Origin: Paraburkholderia sp. IMGN_8
GTDB taxonomy: Bacteria; Pseudomonadota; Gammaproteobacteria; Burkholderiales; Burkholderiaceae
Assembly: GCF_038050405.1 (NCBI RefSeq)
Contig: NZ_CP150901.1
Location: forward strand, 62,001-126,000
Reading direction: 5' to 3'
DNA length: 64,000 nt
Part shown: positions 9,574 to 18,412 of the stretch, piece after piece
Position numbering within the stretch: the first letter of the stretch is position 1
Layout: the number at the start of each line of letters is the position of its first letter
Notes under the pieces: generated by a model
What the model saw: only the letters and a program-made list of their open reading frames with translations
Databases searched by the model: none
Told to the model about the DNA's origin: nothing
Program-made: the position numbers and the translations under genes

Positions 9574-10542
9574 TTAGTGCCCACCCGCGGTACGGCGGGG
9601 GCGCATTTCGGAATAGAGATACGGCACCATAATGGCGGCGACGGTACACAGCATCATCACGGCGCTGGCTGCGCCCATGCCGAGCTCGTTTCGCGTGAAG
9701 GTGAACGAGTACATGAACGTCGACGGCAGTTCGGTGGCGTAGCCCGGTCCTGCTCCGGTTAGCGCGATCACCAGCTCGTAGCTCTTGACGGCCAGGTGCA
9801 CGAGAATGACGAGCGCGGAAATGAACACGGGACGCAACTGCGGGATGATGATGCGGCGGTAGATCGCCGGCATACGCGCCCCGTCGATCGACGCTGCCTT
9901 GATCATCTCCTGATCGATTCCACGGAGGCCTGCAAGAAACATCGCCATCACAAAGCCGGAGGCCTGCCACACCGCGGCGATCACCACCGTGTAAATGGCC
10001 ATGTCGTCACTGATGATCCAGTCGAACTGGAAGCTGGACCATCCCCAGTCATGGAAGAGCTTGGTGAGTCCGAGCCCCGGATTGAGAATCCACTTCCACG
10101 CTGTGCCGGTGACGATGAACGACAGCGCCATCGGATAGAGAAATATGGCGCGCAGACCACCTTCGGCGCGGATTCTCTGGTCTAGAAGGATGGCCAGCGT
10201 AAGGCCGATCACGAGACAGAGCACGACATACAGCGATGCGTAGATACCCAGGTTCGTCACGGCCACATGCCAGCGCGGATGTTCCCAAACGCGGCCATAC
10301 TGCAGAAAGCCCGCCCATTTGAAGTTGGCGAACGCGCGAGAGCGGGTGAACGAGAGAATCGTCGTCCATGCGATAAAGCCGTAGACAAAAACGAGCGTGA
10401 CGATCAGCGTCGGACTGAGAACGAGCTTCGGAAGAATGGCTTCGAACTGGTTGCGAAAGGAGCGCTTTTTAGCAACCGGTCCGGCGGACGGCTTCAACGG
10501 GCCAGCCGCGTCAACGGAATGGGCGCGATTGTGTAAGAGCAT
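9574..10542 (-). CDS. Sugar-type ABC transporter permease (MalF/UgpA-like)
   Basis: This 322-residue permease has six predicted membrane segments and the EAA loop EMIKAASIDGARMPAIYRR. A basic N-terminal stretch (VAKKRSFRNQFEAILPKL) precedes the first helix. It forms the heterodimeric channel with the downstream permease. It starts 76 bases after the binding-protein gene, a gap often seen where binding-protein mRNA is kept at higher level; that is inference here. Confidence 0.9.
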   Translation of the reverse strand: MLLHNRAHSVDAAGPLKPSAGPVAKKRSFRNQFEAILPKLVLSPTLIVTLVFVYGFIAWTTILSFTRSRAFANFKWAGFLQYGRVWEHPRWHVAVTNLGIYASLYVVLCLVIGLTLAILLDQRIRAEGGLRAIFLYPMALSFIVTGTAWKWILNPGLGLTKLFHDWGWSSFQFDWIISDDMAIYTVVIAAVWQASGFVMAMFLAGLRGIDQEMIKAASIDGARMPAIYRRIIIPQLRPVFISALVILVHLAVKSYELVIALTGAGPGYATELPSTFMYSFTFTRNELGMGAASAVMMLCTVAAIMVPYLYSEMRPRRTAGGH

Positions 10543-10618
10543 GGCATCACCTGCACATCAAGTACAACGAACACACGGGCGGGATACCTGACAGCATCCC
10601 GCGTCACCGGCTAGTCGA

Positions 10619-11887
10619 TCACTTCGAGTTCTGTACGGCTGTCACAAGCGCTTTCACTGCGTCTGCAGACGACTGATTCGAGTTGAAGAAGTGGGTCACC
10701 ACGTCGTACATGGCCGTCTTCGACGATTCCGGCATCGCCTGGCCGTGAGCGAAGCTGCCGACCATCGTGCCGTTCTTCAACGCGGTGCGCATGTCGTTCA
10801 TCGATTTCGCGCCGCATTCGTCGAAGCCGTCGGAGGGAACATCGAGGCGTGCCGGGATCGCCCCCTTCACCTGGTTGAACCTGGCCTGCACACCCTTGTC
10901 CATGACGGCTTCCGCGAAAGCATATTCACCCGGCTGGCGGTCGGCGCCAGCCTTGAACGTGGCGAACTGGTCGGTCACGAAGATGAAGTCGCCCTGAGTT
11001 CCCGGATAGCGCATGCACAGATAGTCGACACCGGGCTTCTTGCCCGCATTCGTGAATTCGCCCTTGGCCCAGTCGCCCATGATCTGCATGGCAGCCTTGC
11101 CCGTGATGACCATCGAGGTCGCGAGGTTCCAGTCGCGACCGGAGAAGTTAGGGTCGACCATGCCGCGCAACTTGCGCATCTGGTCGAAGGCCTTTTCCAT
11201 CGTCTTCGAGCCGATCGCCTTGGTGTCGAGATTGACCATCGCGTCCGTGTAGAACTTCGGTCCGCCGGCCGACATCACCGCGCTGTCGAAGATCGTCGCT
11301 TCCTGCCATGCCTGCCCGCCATGGGCGAGGGGAACGTACCCCGCCTTGCGGATCTTGTCGGCGTCGGCCACCAGTTCGTCGAAGGTCTGCGGGGGCGTCA
11401 GCTTAAGTTCATCGAAAATCTTTTTGTTCGCCCAGATCCAGTTGGTGCTGTGCACGTTGATCGGCACGGCGTACCAGTGGCCATCCGCTTTCGAAAAGCG
11501 TTGGATCGGAGCAGGAACGAGCTTGTCCCAGCCGTCTTTGGCCGCCACGCCATCGAGCGGGTTGAGAAGGCTCTGTTCCGCGTAATCCTGAACACTGAAG
11601 CCGAGCATCTGCATGGCATCCGGTGGATTGTTCGACGCAATGCGTGCGCGTAATACGGTTCGCGCAGCTTCACCACCGCCGCCGGCGATCGGGCTGTCCT
11701 TCCATGCGTAGCCCTTCTGCTTGAGGTCGTCCTTGAGCACGCTCAGTGCCTTGGCTTCGCCGCCGGAAGTCCACCAGTGCATCACCTCCACCTGCTTGGT
11801 ATCGGCCGCAACGGCAGACATGCAGTGGCAGGCAAGCAGTCCTGCTGCGATCGCAACAATGCGCTTCTTGAACATCTTCGTCTCCAT
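10619..11887 (-). CDS. Sugar-type ABC transporter substrate-binding protein
   Basis: A 422-residue periplasmic binding protein. The N-terminus is a signal peptide (MFKKRIVAIAAGLLACHCM, then SAVAA and cleavage). The mature protein opens with VEVMHWWTSGGEAKAL, a typical start for CUT1 sugar-binding proteins. The ligand is not predictable. I chose the ATG at 11887 with GGGAG upstream; a second ATG four codons in is possible. The longer open frame to 12049 runs into the end of the aldehyde dehydrogenase gene and lacks homology. Gaps of 79 and 76 bases flank it. Confidence 0.9.
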   Translation of the reverse strand: METKMFKKRIVAIAAGLLACHCMSAVAADTKQVEVMHWWTSGGEAKALSVLKDDLKQKGYAWKDSPIAGGGGEAARTVLRARIASNNPPDAMQMLGFSVQDYAEQSLLNPLDGVAAKDGWDKLVPAPIQRFSKADGHWYAVPINVHSTNWIWANKKIFDELKLTPPQTFDELVADADKIRKAGYVPLAHGGQAWQEATIFDSAVMSAGGPKFYTDAMVNLDTKAIGSKTMEKAFDQMRKLRGMVDPNFSGRDWNLATSMVITGKAAMQIMGDWAKGEFTNAGKKPGVDYLCMRYPGTQGDFIFVTDQFATFKAGADRQPGEYAFAEAVMDKGVQARFNQVKGAIPARLDVPSDGFDECGAKSMNDMRTALKNGTMVGSFAHGQAMPESSKTAMYDVVTHFFNSNQSSADAVKALVTAVQNSK

Positions 11888-11966
11888 GATTACGCTCCCT
11901 TGATGGGGTTTCTTCTCGATTACACGGCGACATAGCGCCGTGGCCAGGTGATGGTGGTGATGAGGG

Positions 11967-13517
11967 TCAAGCCGCCGGGCGCGGTAGCCACCAGTTCTTC
12001 CGCTCTCCGATGTGAAGCTGGATCGTTTTGGTCTCGGTGTAGTCTTCAACCGCCTGCTTGCCGAGTTCGCGTCCTACGCCGCTCGACTTGAAGCCGCCGA
12101 ACGGCAACTCCGGATAACCGTCGAGGAACGTGTTGACCCAGACCGTCCCGGCATCGACGCCGCGCGCAACGCTCAGGCACGTGTCGATGTCGCTGCTCCA
12201 GACGGCGGCGGAAAGACCGTAGGCGGTGTCGTTGGCGATGTCGATCGCTTGCTGGGTATCGGGGAACGGAATGATCACGAGGACCGGACCGAAGATCTCG
12301 TCGCGCGCGATGCCCATGTCGGGCGTGACGTCGCTGATGATCGTGGGTTCGAGATAGAGGCCTTTCGCGTCGTAGCGTTTGCCGCCGAGTCGCAGCTTCG
12401 CGCCGGCGTCGACCCCCTTGCCGATATTGCTGAGGATTTCGCTCAACTGGTTTTCGCTGACGATGGCGCCGACCTTGCAAGCCGGATGCAGCGGATCGCC
12501 GACCGGAACCTGCCTGGCCCGTTCAACCACTGCCTGGGCGAAGCGCTCCGCAATGGATTCATGGACGAGCACGCGGCTGCCGCTGTTGCAGCATTCGCCC
12601 GCATTGAAATACACGCCGAACACGACCGCGTCGACCATCGCCTCCCAGTCGCAATCGGGGAACACGATCTGCGGGTTCTTGCCGCCGAGTTCCAGCGCGA
12701 TCTTCTTCAGGTTCTTCGAGGCGAGGCCGCCAAGCATGCTGCCAACGCGTGTCGAACCGGTAAACGACAGCATGTCGATGGCCGGGTGTTCCGCGAGCGG
12801 TTGACCGACCGTCGGGCCTTTGCCGGTCACCACATTGACGACGCCCGGAGGCACACCGGCTTCTTCGAGCACTTCCATGAGCATGACGGTGGTGCTCGAC
12901 GTCAGCTCGCTCGGTTTAACGATGCATGTGCAGCCGGCTGCGAGCGCAAAGGGCAGCTTCTGCGAAAGAATCCACAGCGGGAAATTCCACGGCGTGATCA
13001 GGCCGACTACACCGATCGGCTGGCGCAGCACGATGCCGAGCATGTCTTCGCCAAGCGTGTCGTAGGCGTCGCCGCTGGTCGTGCGGGCGAGGCTGGCCGC
13101 GTATTGCCATAGGTCAATACAACCGGACACTTCGCCGCGAGCCTGCGAGAGCGGTTTGCCCGTTTCGAGCGATTCAAGCAGCGACATCTTTTCAACGCGG
13201 GCCTTGATCCCGTCGGCGACCGCGAGAAGAATCCGTGCGCGCTCGACGCCCTTGAGCTTCGGCCACGGTCCCCTCCGGAATGCGAGATCGGCGGCTTTGA
13301 TCGCTGCTTCCACATCCGCTGAGGTCGCTTCAGGAAATGTGCTGACGACGTGGCCATGCGCCGGGCTGCGGCGCTCAAAGCGAGTGCCATCCCGCGACTC
13401 GGTCCAGGCGCCGTTGATGTACATCCTGCCGTGATAGGCATCCTGCGTGGGCGCGATAGCGCCGGTCAGTAAGGCGGAAGCGGCAGGCACTGTGGAATTT
13501 GCAGGTTCGTTCGTCAT
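11967..13517 (-). CDS. NAD(P)-dependent aldehyde dehydrogenase
   Basis: A 516-residue aldehyde dehydrogenase. It shows the cofactor loop FTGSTRVG, the catalytic Glu in ALELGGKNPQIVF and the catalytic Cys in NAGECCNSGSRV. The C-terminal FGGFKSSGVGRE and DYTETKTIQLH segments place it with betaine-, phenylacetaldehyde- or gamma-aminobutyraldehyde-type enzymes. It converts an aldehyde to the acid, which the adjoining CoA-transferase could then activate. The ATG at 13517 is 1 base after the enoyl-CoA hydratase stop, so the genes are translationally close. Confidence 0.92.
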   Translation of the reverse strand: MTNEPANSTVPAASALLTGAIAPTQDAYHGRMYINGAWTESRDGTRFERRSPAHGHVVSTFPEATSADVEAAIKAADLAFRRGPWPKLKGVERARILLAVADGIKARVEKMSLLESLETGKPLSQARGEVSGCIDLWQYAASLARTTSGDAYDTLGEDMLGIVLRQPIGVVGLITPWNFPLWILSQKLPFALAAGCTCIVKPSELTSSTTVMLMEVLEEAGVPPGVVNVVTGKGPTVGQPLAEHPAIDMLSFTGSTRVGSMLGGLASKNLKKIALELGGKNPQIVFPDCDWEAMVDAVVFGVYFNAGECCNSGSRVLVHESIAERFAQAVVERARQVPVGDPLHPACKVGAIVSENQLSEILSNIGKGVDAGAKLRLGGKRYDAKGLYLEPTIISDVTPDMGIARDEIFGPVLVIIPFPDTQQAIDIANDTAYGLSAAVWSSDIDTCLSVARGVDAGTVWVNTFLDGYPELPFGGFKSSGVGRELGKQAVEDYTETKTIQLHIGERKNWWLPRPAA

Positions 13518-13518
13518 G

Positions 13519-14301
13519 TCATTGGCCCTCGTATTGCGCCTTGCGGCGTTCGCGGAAGCTGGCCATGCCTTCCCGGGCGTCATGTGTCGTTGCGGACAAT
13601 GCGCCGGCCATCGCTTCCAGGGTTGCGCCGGCTCCGTGTCCGGATGCGGCGTTGATCAGCTGCTTGGTCAGTTGCACGGACACCGGCGCCAGCGTCGCAA
13701 TCTTTTCGGCGACGGCGATGGCCGCGGTGAGCGACGCCTTCGGCTGCGAGATTTCGTCGATGAGTCCGATTCCGTATGCGCGTTGCGCGTCGATCCTGCG
13801 AGCGGTGAGCGTGAGCGATTTCACGTGGCTGGGACCAATCAGCGAAACCAGCCGCTGTGTGCCTGACCAACCCGGGCAGGTGGCAATGCTCGCCTCAGGC
13901 AGCGCGAAGGTCGCCGCCGGATCTGCCACACGCACATCCGCCACCGCCGCAAGCTCGAGACCGCCACCGAACGCCGGACCATTAATAGCGGCCACAACCG
14001 GCAATCGCAGCGCAGCCCAGCGATCGAAGATCCGATGCCCGCGGGTGACCCACACACGCCACATATCGAGTGGGGCAAGTGCCGCCCATTCGTTGACGTC
14101 CGCACCGACGCAGAATGCCCGCTCGCCGGCACCTGTGAGGACGACGGCACGCAGCGTCGCATCCGTTTCGAGCGTTCCCGCAGCGGCCTCCAGTTGGTCC
14201 AGCATGGAAGGCGTGAGGGCGTTCAGCTTCTCGGGGCGATTGAGCGTGACAACTGCAACCGGTCCTGTCTTTTCGATCTGGATGAGTGGCTGATCAGACA
14301 T
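13519..14301 (-). CDS. Enoyl-CoA hydratase/isomerase family protein
   Basis: This 260-residue crotonase-fold protein has the segment PEKLNALTPSML, the oxyanion-hole strand GERAFCVGADV, and the block AAINGPAFGGGLELAAVAD. It should hydrate, isomerise or cleave an acyl-CoA; the exact reaction cannot be read off. Its start overlaps the CoA-transferase gene end by 8 bases, so the two are probably translationally coupled. This implies that the pathway runs through a CoA ester. Confidence 0.9.
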   Translation of the reverse strand: MSDQPLIQIEKTGPVAVVTLNRPEKLNALTPSMLDQLEAAAGTLETDATLRAVVLTGAGERAFCVGADVNEWAALAPLDMWRVWVTRGHRIFDRWAALRLPVVAAINGPAFGGGLELAAVADVRVADPAATFALPEASIATCPGWSGTQRLVSLIGPSHVKSLTLTARRIDAQRAYGIGLIDEISQPKASLTAAIAVAEKIATLAPVSVQLTKQLINAASGHGAGATLEAMAGALSATTHDAREGMASFRERRKAQYEGQ

Positions 14302-15886
14302 GGCGAGCCTCCTTGAGCTTCAAACCAAACGGCGAGTCCGTGAAAATCGACGCGTCCATGGGTTTGAGCGCCGGCGAAACCGCCAGCTCGATGTCTGACT
14401 GATCCAGTACGTCTCTCTGCAGATCGATGCCGGGTGCGATTTCGGTCACCTCGAGTCCGTCGGAGCCGAGCCGGATCACGCAGCGTTCCGTGACATAAAG
14501 CACGTCCTGATCGCGCTGCCGGCCCATGCGGCCGCTGAACGTGACGTGGTCCACGTCAGCGATGAACTTCTTCTTTCCTTCCGTGAGGATCGTCAGGCGA
14601 CCATCGCCCATTTCGAGTTTGGCGCCGGCGGTAAAGTAGCCGCTGAACACCAGCCGCTTTGCGTGTGTCGTGATGTCGATGAATCCGCCGCAGCCCGCAG
14701 TCAGATAGGGTTTGCTCGGCAGTTTCGAAACGTTCACATTGCCGAAGCGGTCGACCTGCAGGAACGACAACAACGAAACGTCGAATCCGCCGCCCTGGAA
14801 GTACACGAACTGCGACGGCGACGGCATGATCGCGTCCGCATTGCCGGAACAGCCGAACGCGAAGCCGAGCAGGGGAATGCCGCCGACCGCGCCTTGCTCG
14901 ATGACCCACGTCACGTCGTCGCGATACCCTTCTTCGAGCAGAATGCGCGGCACATTCGCCGAAATGCCGAAGCCGAGATTCACCGCATCGTTCTGCGCGA
15001 GTTCCATCGCGGCGCGCCGCGCGATGACCTTGTCCGCATTCCACTTCGCAAAGGCAAAGGCGCTATCTGGCAACTTCACTTCGCCGCTGATTTCCGGGTC
15101 GTATTCGATCTGGGTCGTCTGCTTCTGTTCAGGATCGACGACGACATAGTCCACGAGGTTGCAGGGAATGTGGACCGCCTGGGTGTGCAGTGAGCCGGCC
15201 TTGACCACGCGTTTGACCTGTGCGATCACGATGCCGCCGTTGTTGCGGGCGGCCAGTGCCTGATCCCGGCCGCCGAGAAGCGCCCCTTCGTGTTCGAAGG
15301 AGAGGTTGCCGCGCTCATCGGCAGTCGTGGCGCGTACGATGGCTACCTGCGGAACGAAGTTCCTGTAGTGCAGCCACTCGTCACCCGCGAAGGTCACTTT
15401 CTCAACGATCGGGTGTTCGGCTGCCCGCGGGTTCATGGCCCCACCCTGGCGGGACGGATCCACATAGGTGTCGAGTCCGACCTTCGTCAATACACCAGGA
15501 CGCTTTGCCGCTACCTCGCGATGCATGTCGAACAACACACCGCTCGGCAGGTTGTAGGCGCGAATATCGTTGTCGACGACCATGTGCCAGATGTCCGGCA
15601 TGGGCAGGCTCGACGGACCGCTGGGAAAAGAGCCGGCAATGACGGTGGCGATCAACCCCTTCTTGGCCACATGATCGATTCCCTTGATGCCGTACATGTC
15701 GCCCGCAGCGATCGGGTGAAGCAGCGTGAGATTGCGCGGATGGCTCTCTTTGTCGAAGCGCGCGCCGATTGCGGCGAGCATTGCATCCGGGCAGCCGAGC
15801 CCGCTCGACGAACTCACGGTCACCACGTCGCCGTCGTTGATCAGACTCGCGGCCGTTGCCAATGAAACTACCTTGCTAGAACCCAC
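14294..15886 (-). CDS. Fused acyl-CoA:acetate/3-ketoacid CoA-transferase (YdiF-like)
   Basis: A 530-residue protein with alpha and beta CoA-transferase halves in one chain, as in E. coli YdiF. The N-terminal half has LINDGDVVTVSSSSGLGCP. The C-terminal half has the catalytic glutamate motif VIEQGAVGGIP, followed by QFVYFQGGGFDVSLLSF. The enzyme moves CoA from a donor acyl-CoA to a carboxylic acid. In this operon it probably activates the acid made by the aldehyde dehydrogenase; that is inference. It starts 21 bases after the Gfo/Idh gene. Confidence 0.92.
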   Translation of the reverse strand: MGSSKVVSLATAASLINDGDVVTVSSSSGLGCPDAMLAAIGARFDKESHPRNLTLLHPIAAGDMYGIKGIDHVAKKGLIATVIAGSFPSGPSSLPMPDIWHMVVDNDIRAYNLPSGVLFDMHREVAAKRPGVLTKVGLDTYVDPSRQGGAMNPRAAEHPIVEKVTFAGDEWLHYRNFVPQVAIVRATTADERGNLSFEHEGALLGGRDQALAARNNGGIVIAQVKRVVKAGSLHTQAVHIPCNLVDYVVVDPEQKQTTQIEYDPEISGEVKLPDSAFAFAKWNADKVIARRAAMELAQNDAVNLGFGISANVPRILLEEGYRDDVTWVIEQGAVGGIPLLGFAFGCSGNADAIMPSPSQFVYFQGGGFDVSLLSFLQVDRFGNVNVSKLPSKPYLTAGCGGFIDITTHAKRLVFSGYFTAGAKLEMGDGRLTILTEGKKKFIADVDHVTFSGRMGRQRDQDVLYVTERCVIRLGSDGLEVTEIAPGIDLQRDVLDQSDIELAVSPALKPMDASIFTDSPFGLKLKEARHV

Positions 15887-15907
15887 AGTGAATCTCCTCG
15901 GACTTTC

Positions 15908-16924
15908 TTAGCGCGTAAATTGAGAAGGAACCGGCACGTGCTCGCCTGTCTCGGCGGATTTCGCGAGAGCCAGTGCGGTGATCAGGGAGCGGTATCCGTC
16001 GATGCCGGTCGCAGCGGGGTCTTCTCCCTCGGTGATCGCGCGATGAAACTGGGCTACGGCCGTGACGTACAGATCGCCATGTGCGATATCGACGAGCTCG
16101 GTGCCGCCGGCGGATCGCCACTCGATCTGGCCAACGGCGCGCTGGGTCATGACGTCCCGCGCGAACAGTGAACCTGCCGTGCCGTGAACTTCCAGGCCCG
16201 TCGGCGCGTAGGGGACAGTGAAGGCGTCGTGGATCTGTGCAAGGACACCGTTTTTGAAACGGATGATGGCCATCACGCCGTCGGCGAGGCCGGCGGCGCT
16301 CATCGTTCCCGAGGCGGTCATCGCGCTGACTTCCACCGGTTCGTCGTCGAGAAGAAAGCGCAGCGTATCGACGTCGTGAACGGATATGTCCAGGATCACG
16401 CCGCCGCCTGCGTCCTGACGCTCGATCCGCCAGCCGCGCAAATGCGGCGGCAGAGAGACCGCGTGAAAGACCCGCACATATAGCGGCGTTCCAACAGCGC
16501 CGGCGCGAATGAGTTCGCGCATCTTCCGATGCGACGCTGCGCAACGCAGATGATGGTTGGTGCCGAGCATCACCTTGTTTGCTGCACAGGTTTCGATCAT
16601 TTGTGCCGCCTCGGCTTCCGAGAGGGCGAGCGGCTTTTCGCAGAGGACGTGCTTGCCGGCTTTCGCCGCGGCGAGTACTTGAAGAAGGTGCTTCTCGTTG
16701 GTGCTGCTGACGTAGACGGCGTCGATGGCAGGATCGGCGAGGACAGCGTCAATATCCGTCGAGGCTGACGGGATCCCGTGCTTTTGCGCGAATTCACGGG
16801 CGCGGCCCGCATTGCCACTGACGACGGCTTCTACCGAGCCGTCCGGCTGCGACTGGATCGCGTTGACCATCCACTCGTCGGCGATGGTGCTGGCGCCTAT
16901 CAGCGCCCAGCGAATGTTGGACAT
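15908..16924 (-). CDS. Gfo/Idh/MocA family NAD(P)-dependent oxidoreductase
   Basis: This 338-residue dehydrogenase opens with a Rossmann motif, WALIGASTIADEW, and has the family's signature EKPLAL in HVLCEKPLALSEAEA, which carries the catalytic lysine. The C-terminal alpha/beta domain includes DISVHDVDTLRFLL. Members oxidise hydroxyls on sugars, inositols or glucosides. It is the first gene of the 13-gene operon, with its start codon 13 bases from the proximal LacI-type operator. The sequence does not show whether it oxidises a free sugar or a glycoside. Confidence 0.9.
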   Translation of the reverse strand: MSNIRWALIGASTIADEWMVNAIQSQPDGSVEAVVSGNAGRAREFAQKHGIPSASTDIDAVLADPAIDAVYVSSTNEKHLLQVLAAAKAGKHVLCEKPLALSEAEAAQMIETCAANKVMLGTNHHLRCAASHRKMRELIRAGAVGTPLYVRVFHAVSLPPHLRGWRIERQDAGGGVILDISVHDVDTLRFLLDDEPVEVSAMTASGTMSAAGLADGVMAIIRFKNGVLAQIHDAFTVPYAPTGLEVHGTAGSLFARDVMTQRAVGQIEWRSAGGTELVDIAHGDLYVTAVAQFHRAITEGEDPAATGIDGYRSLITALALAKSAETGEHVPVPSQFTR

Positions 16925-16934
16925 TGTCTCTCTC

Positions 16935-16976
16935 CGTTGGAACGATCCAACTCGTATTCATTGGATCGTTCCAACG
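16935..16976. promoter_or_regulatory. Double LacI-type operator in front of the 13-gene operon
   Basis: Two 14-base LacI-family sites, TTGGAACGATCCAA (16937-16950) and TTGGATCGTTCCAA (16961-16974), are exact reverse complements of each other. With flanking CG/CG they make a 16-base inverted repeat around a 10-base spacer, with site centres 24 bases apart. The operon's first start codon is at 16924, so bound repressor would cover the operon promoter or the first codons. Confidence 0.85.
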
Positions 16977-17013
16977 GACTGTAGTAGACTCAAATCACGC
17001 TGTCAAACACTTT

Positions 17014-17027
17014 TTGGAACGTTCCAA
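17014..17027. promoter_or_regulatory. Perfect LacI-type operator in front of the LacI-family gene
   Basis: TTGGAACGTTCCAA is a perfect 14-base palindrome with a central CG, the usual LacI-family form. It ends 14 bases before the regulator's ATG and 40 bases beyond the second of the two operon-side sites. The position suggests autoregulation and possible cooperative binding with the other two sites. Confidence 0.85.
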
Positions 17028-17041
17028 TTGTGCATAGCAAC

Positions 17042-18124
17042 ATGAAATCTGGTCCGACTATTCAGGACATTGCCGCTAAGGCGGGCGTTTCCAAATCTAC
17101 GGTTTCCCTGGTCTTGCAGGAGAGCCCGCGGATCAAGGCGGAAACCGCGGAAAAGGTGCGCGAGGCGGCTCACGAACTGGGCTATGTCTACAACCGGGGC
17201 GCAGCCACGCTCAGAGGGCGGCGCAGCACGACCATCGGAATGGTGATCAACGACCTGACCAATCCCTTCTTTGTCGAGTTGCTGGTTGCAATCGAGCGGG
17301 TACTGGCGCAATCGGGCTATACGACGTTGATGGCACACACTGCCGAAAGCCTCGAAACGCAGACGAGGGTTCTGCGGTCGATGCGCGAGCAGAATGTCGC
17401 GGGCCTCATCATGTCGCCTGCGTTGGGTACGCCCGATCAATTGCCTGCCGAAATTCAGTCGTGGGGAGTTCCGCTCGTTCTTGTGATGCGTCCTATGGGG
17501 CCCGACGTCGACACGGTTGGCGTGGATAACCAATACGGTTTTGCTCTCGCGACTGAGCATCTGATCGAGCAGGGGCACACGCGGATCGCCTTCGCCGGCA
17601 ACCGGAAAGGCTATGCCGTTGCAAACCAACGCCGTCAGGGCTATTTGTCCGCGATGGCGAAGCATTCGCTGGCCGTCAGCGATGACTGGATTGTCGACGT
17701 CGAGTTGACGCCGCAAGGAGGCCGCAACGCGGTTCGCGCGATCTTCGAGATGAAACCGCGGCCGACGGCAGTGGTTTGCTATAACGATCAAGTCGCCATC
17801 GGCGTATTGCATGAGCTCGACAGGATGGGTAAGCGCGCGGGTAAAGCGCTGGCCGTTGTGGGCTGTGACAATGTCGTGGCGGCAGAGCACACGAACCCGC
17901 CATTGACGACGCTATTCGCCGGCGCGGACAAGCTCGGCACCATCGCGAGCGAGACGCTGCTGGCCCGGCTGAGCGAAACAGCGGAGGACGAAAAGCCGAC
18001 GGTGCAATACTTCGCGGTGCCCGAACTGGTGGTCAGAGAGTCGAGCGTAGGAGCCGACGCGAGCCGCGCAAGCGCAACGTCCAGGGCGGCGGGAAAGCGG
18101 GTGCATGTCGCTGGTGAGCGATGA
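17042..18124 (+). CDS. LacI-family transcriptional regulator
   Basis: A 360-residue regulator with an N-terminal helix-turn-helix (IQDIAAKAGVSKSTVSLVL, with the hinge near GAATLRGRRS) and a periplasmic-binding-protein-like sensor domain (TTIGMVINDLTNPFF onward; RIAFAGNRKGYAV; VVGCDNVVAAEHTNPPLTT). It should bind a sugar-like inducer and release the three palindromes next to it. I chose the ATG at 17042; a GTG at 17030 is in frame. Neither has a clear Shine-Dalgarno, so the message may be leaderless or poorly translated. It is divergent from the operon it probably controls. The last 25 residues, after VVRESS, look poorly conserved. Confidence 0.92.
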   Translation: MKSGPTIQDIAAKAGVSKSTVSLVLQESPRIKAETAEKVREAAHELGYVYNRGAATLRGRRSTTIGMVINDLTNPFFVELLVAIERVLAQSGYTTLMAHTAESLETQTRVLRSMREQNVAGLIMSPALGTPDQLPAEIQSWGVPLVLVMRPMGPDVDTVGVDNQYGFALATEHLIEQGHTRIAFAGNRKGYAVANQRRQGYLSAMAKHSLAVSDDWIVDVELTPQGGRNAVRAIFEMKPRPTAVVCYNDQVAIGVLHELDRMGKRAGKALAVVGCDNVVAAEHTNPPLTTLFAGADKLGTIASETLLARLSETAEDEKPTVQYFAVPELVVRESSVGADASRASATSRAAGKRVHVAGER

Positions 18125-18412
18125 ACTCTGCCTGCGCGATCCTTGGCGTCACTCTTCTGGCGCATATAGCTAAAACCTGTCGGCTGTGAAGCGGGTTTCA
18201 TCGGCGCAAGAGGCCCTTGATTCATGGTCATGACCTCCGTGCGGCAATATCTTGTAATCACTTTCGAATCACGGGGCCTCCTCCCGTTATCGCAAAAGGC
18301 CGTCCGCACTATCCTGTTCTCACAGGACTCGCATCCCTGAATGCATGGCGGTAGGCCGCGACGATGTCTCGCCACGCCTCAGCCTGGTTACTTCCCTGAA
18401 TAGAGGCTCGGT

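Noticed and set aside
12012..13112. 366-codon plus-strand open frame opposite the aldehyde dehydrogenase
   Set aside because: The dehydrogenase on the other strand has all its catalytic motifs; the plus-strand product is an Arg/Asp/His-rich shadow.
17788..18375. Minus-strand frame overlapping the end of the LacI-family gene, with GGAGG before an ATG at 18226
   Set aside because: The Shine-Dalgarno-like sequence is attractive, but most of the frame is antisense to the regulator and the product matches nothing I recognise. A short real gene near 18130-18226 cannot be excluded.
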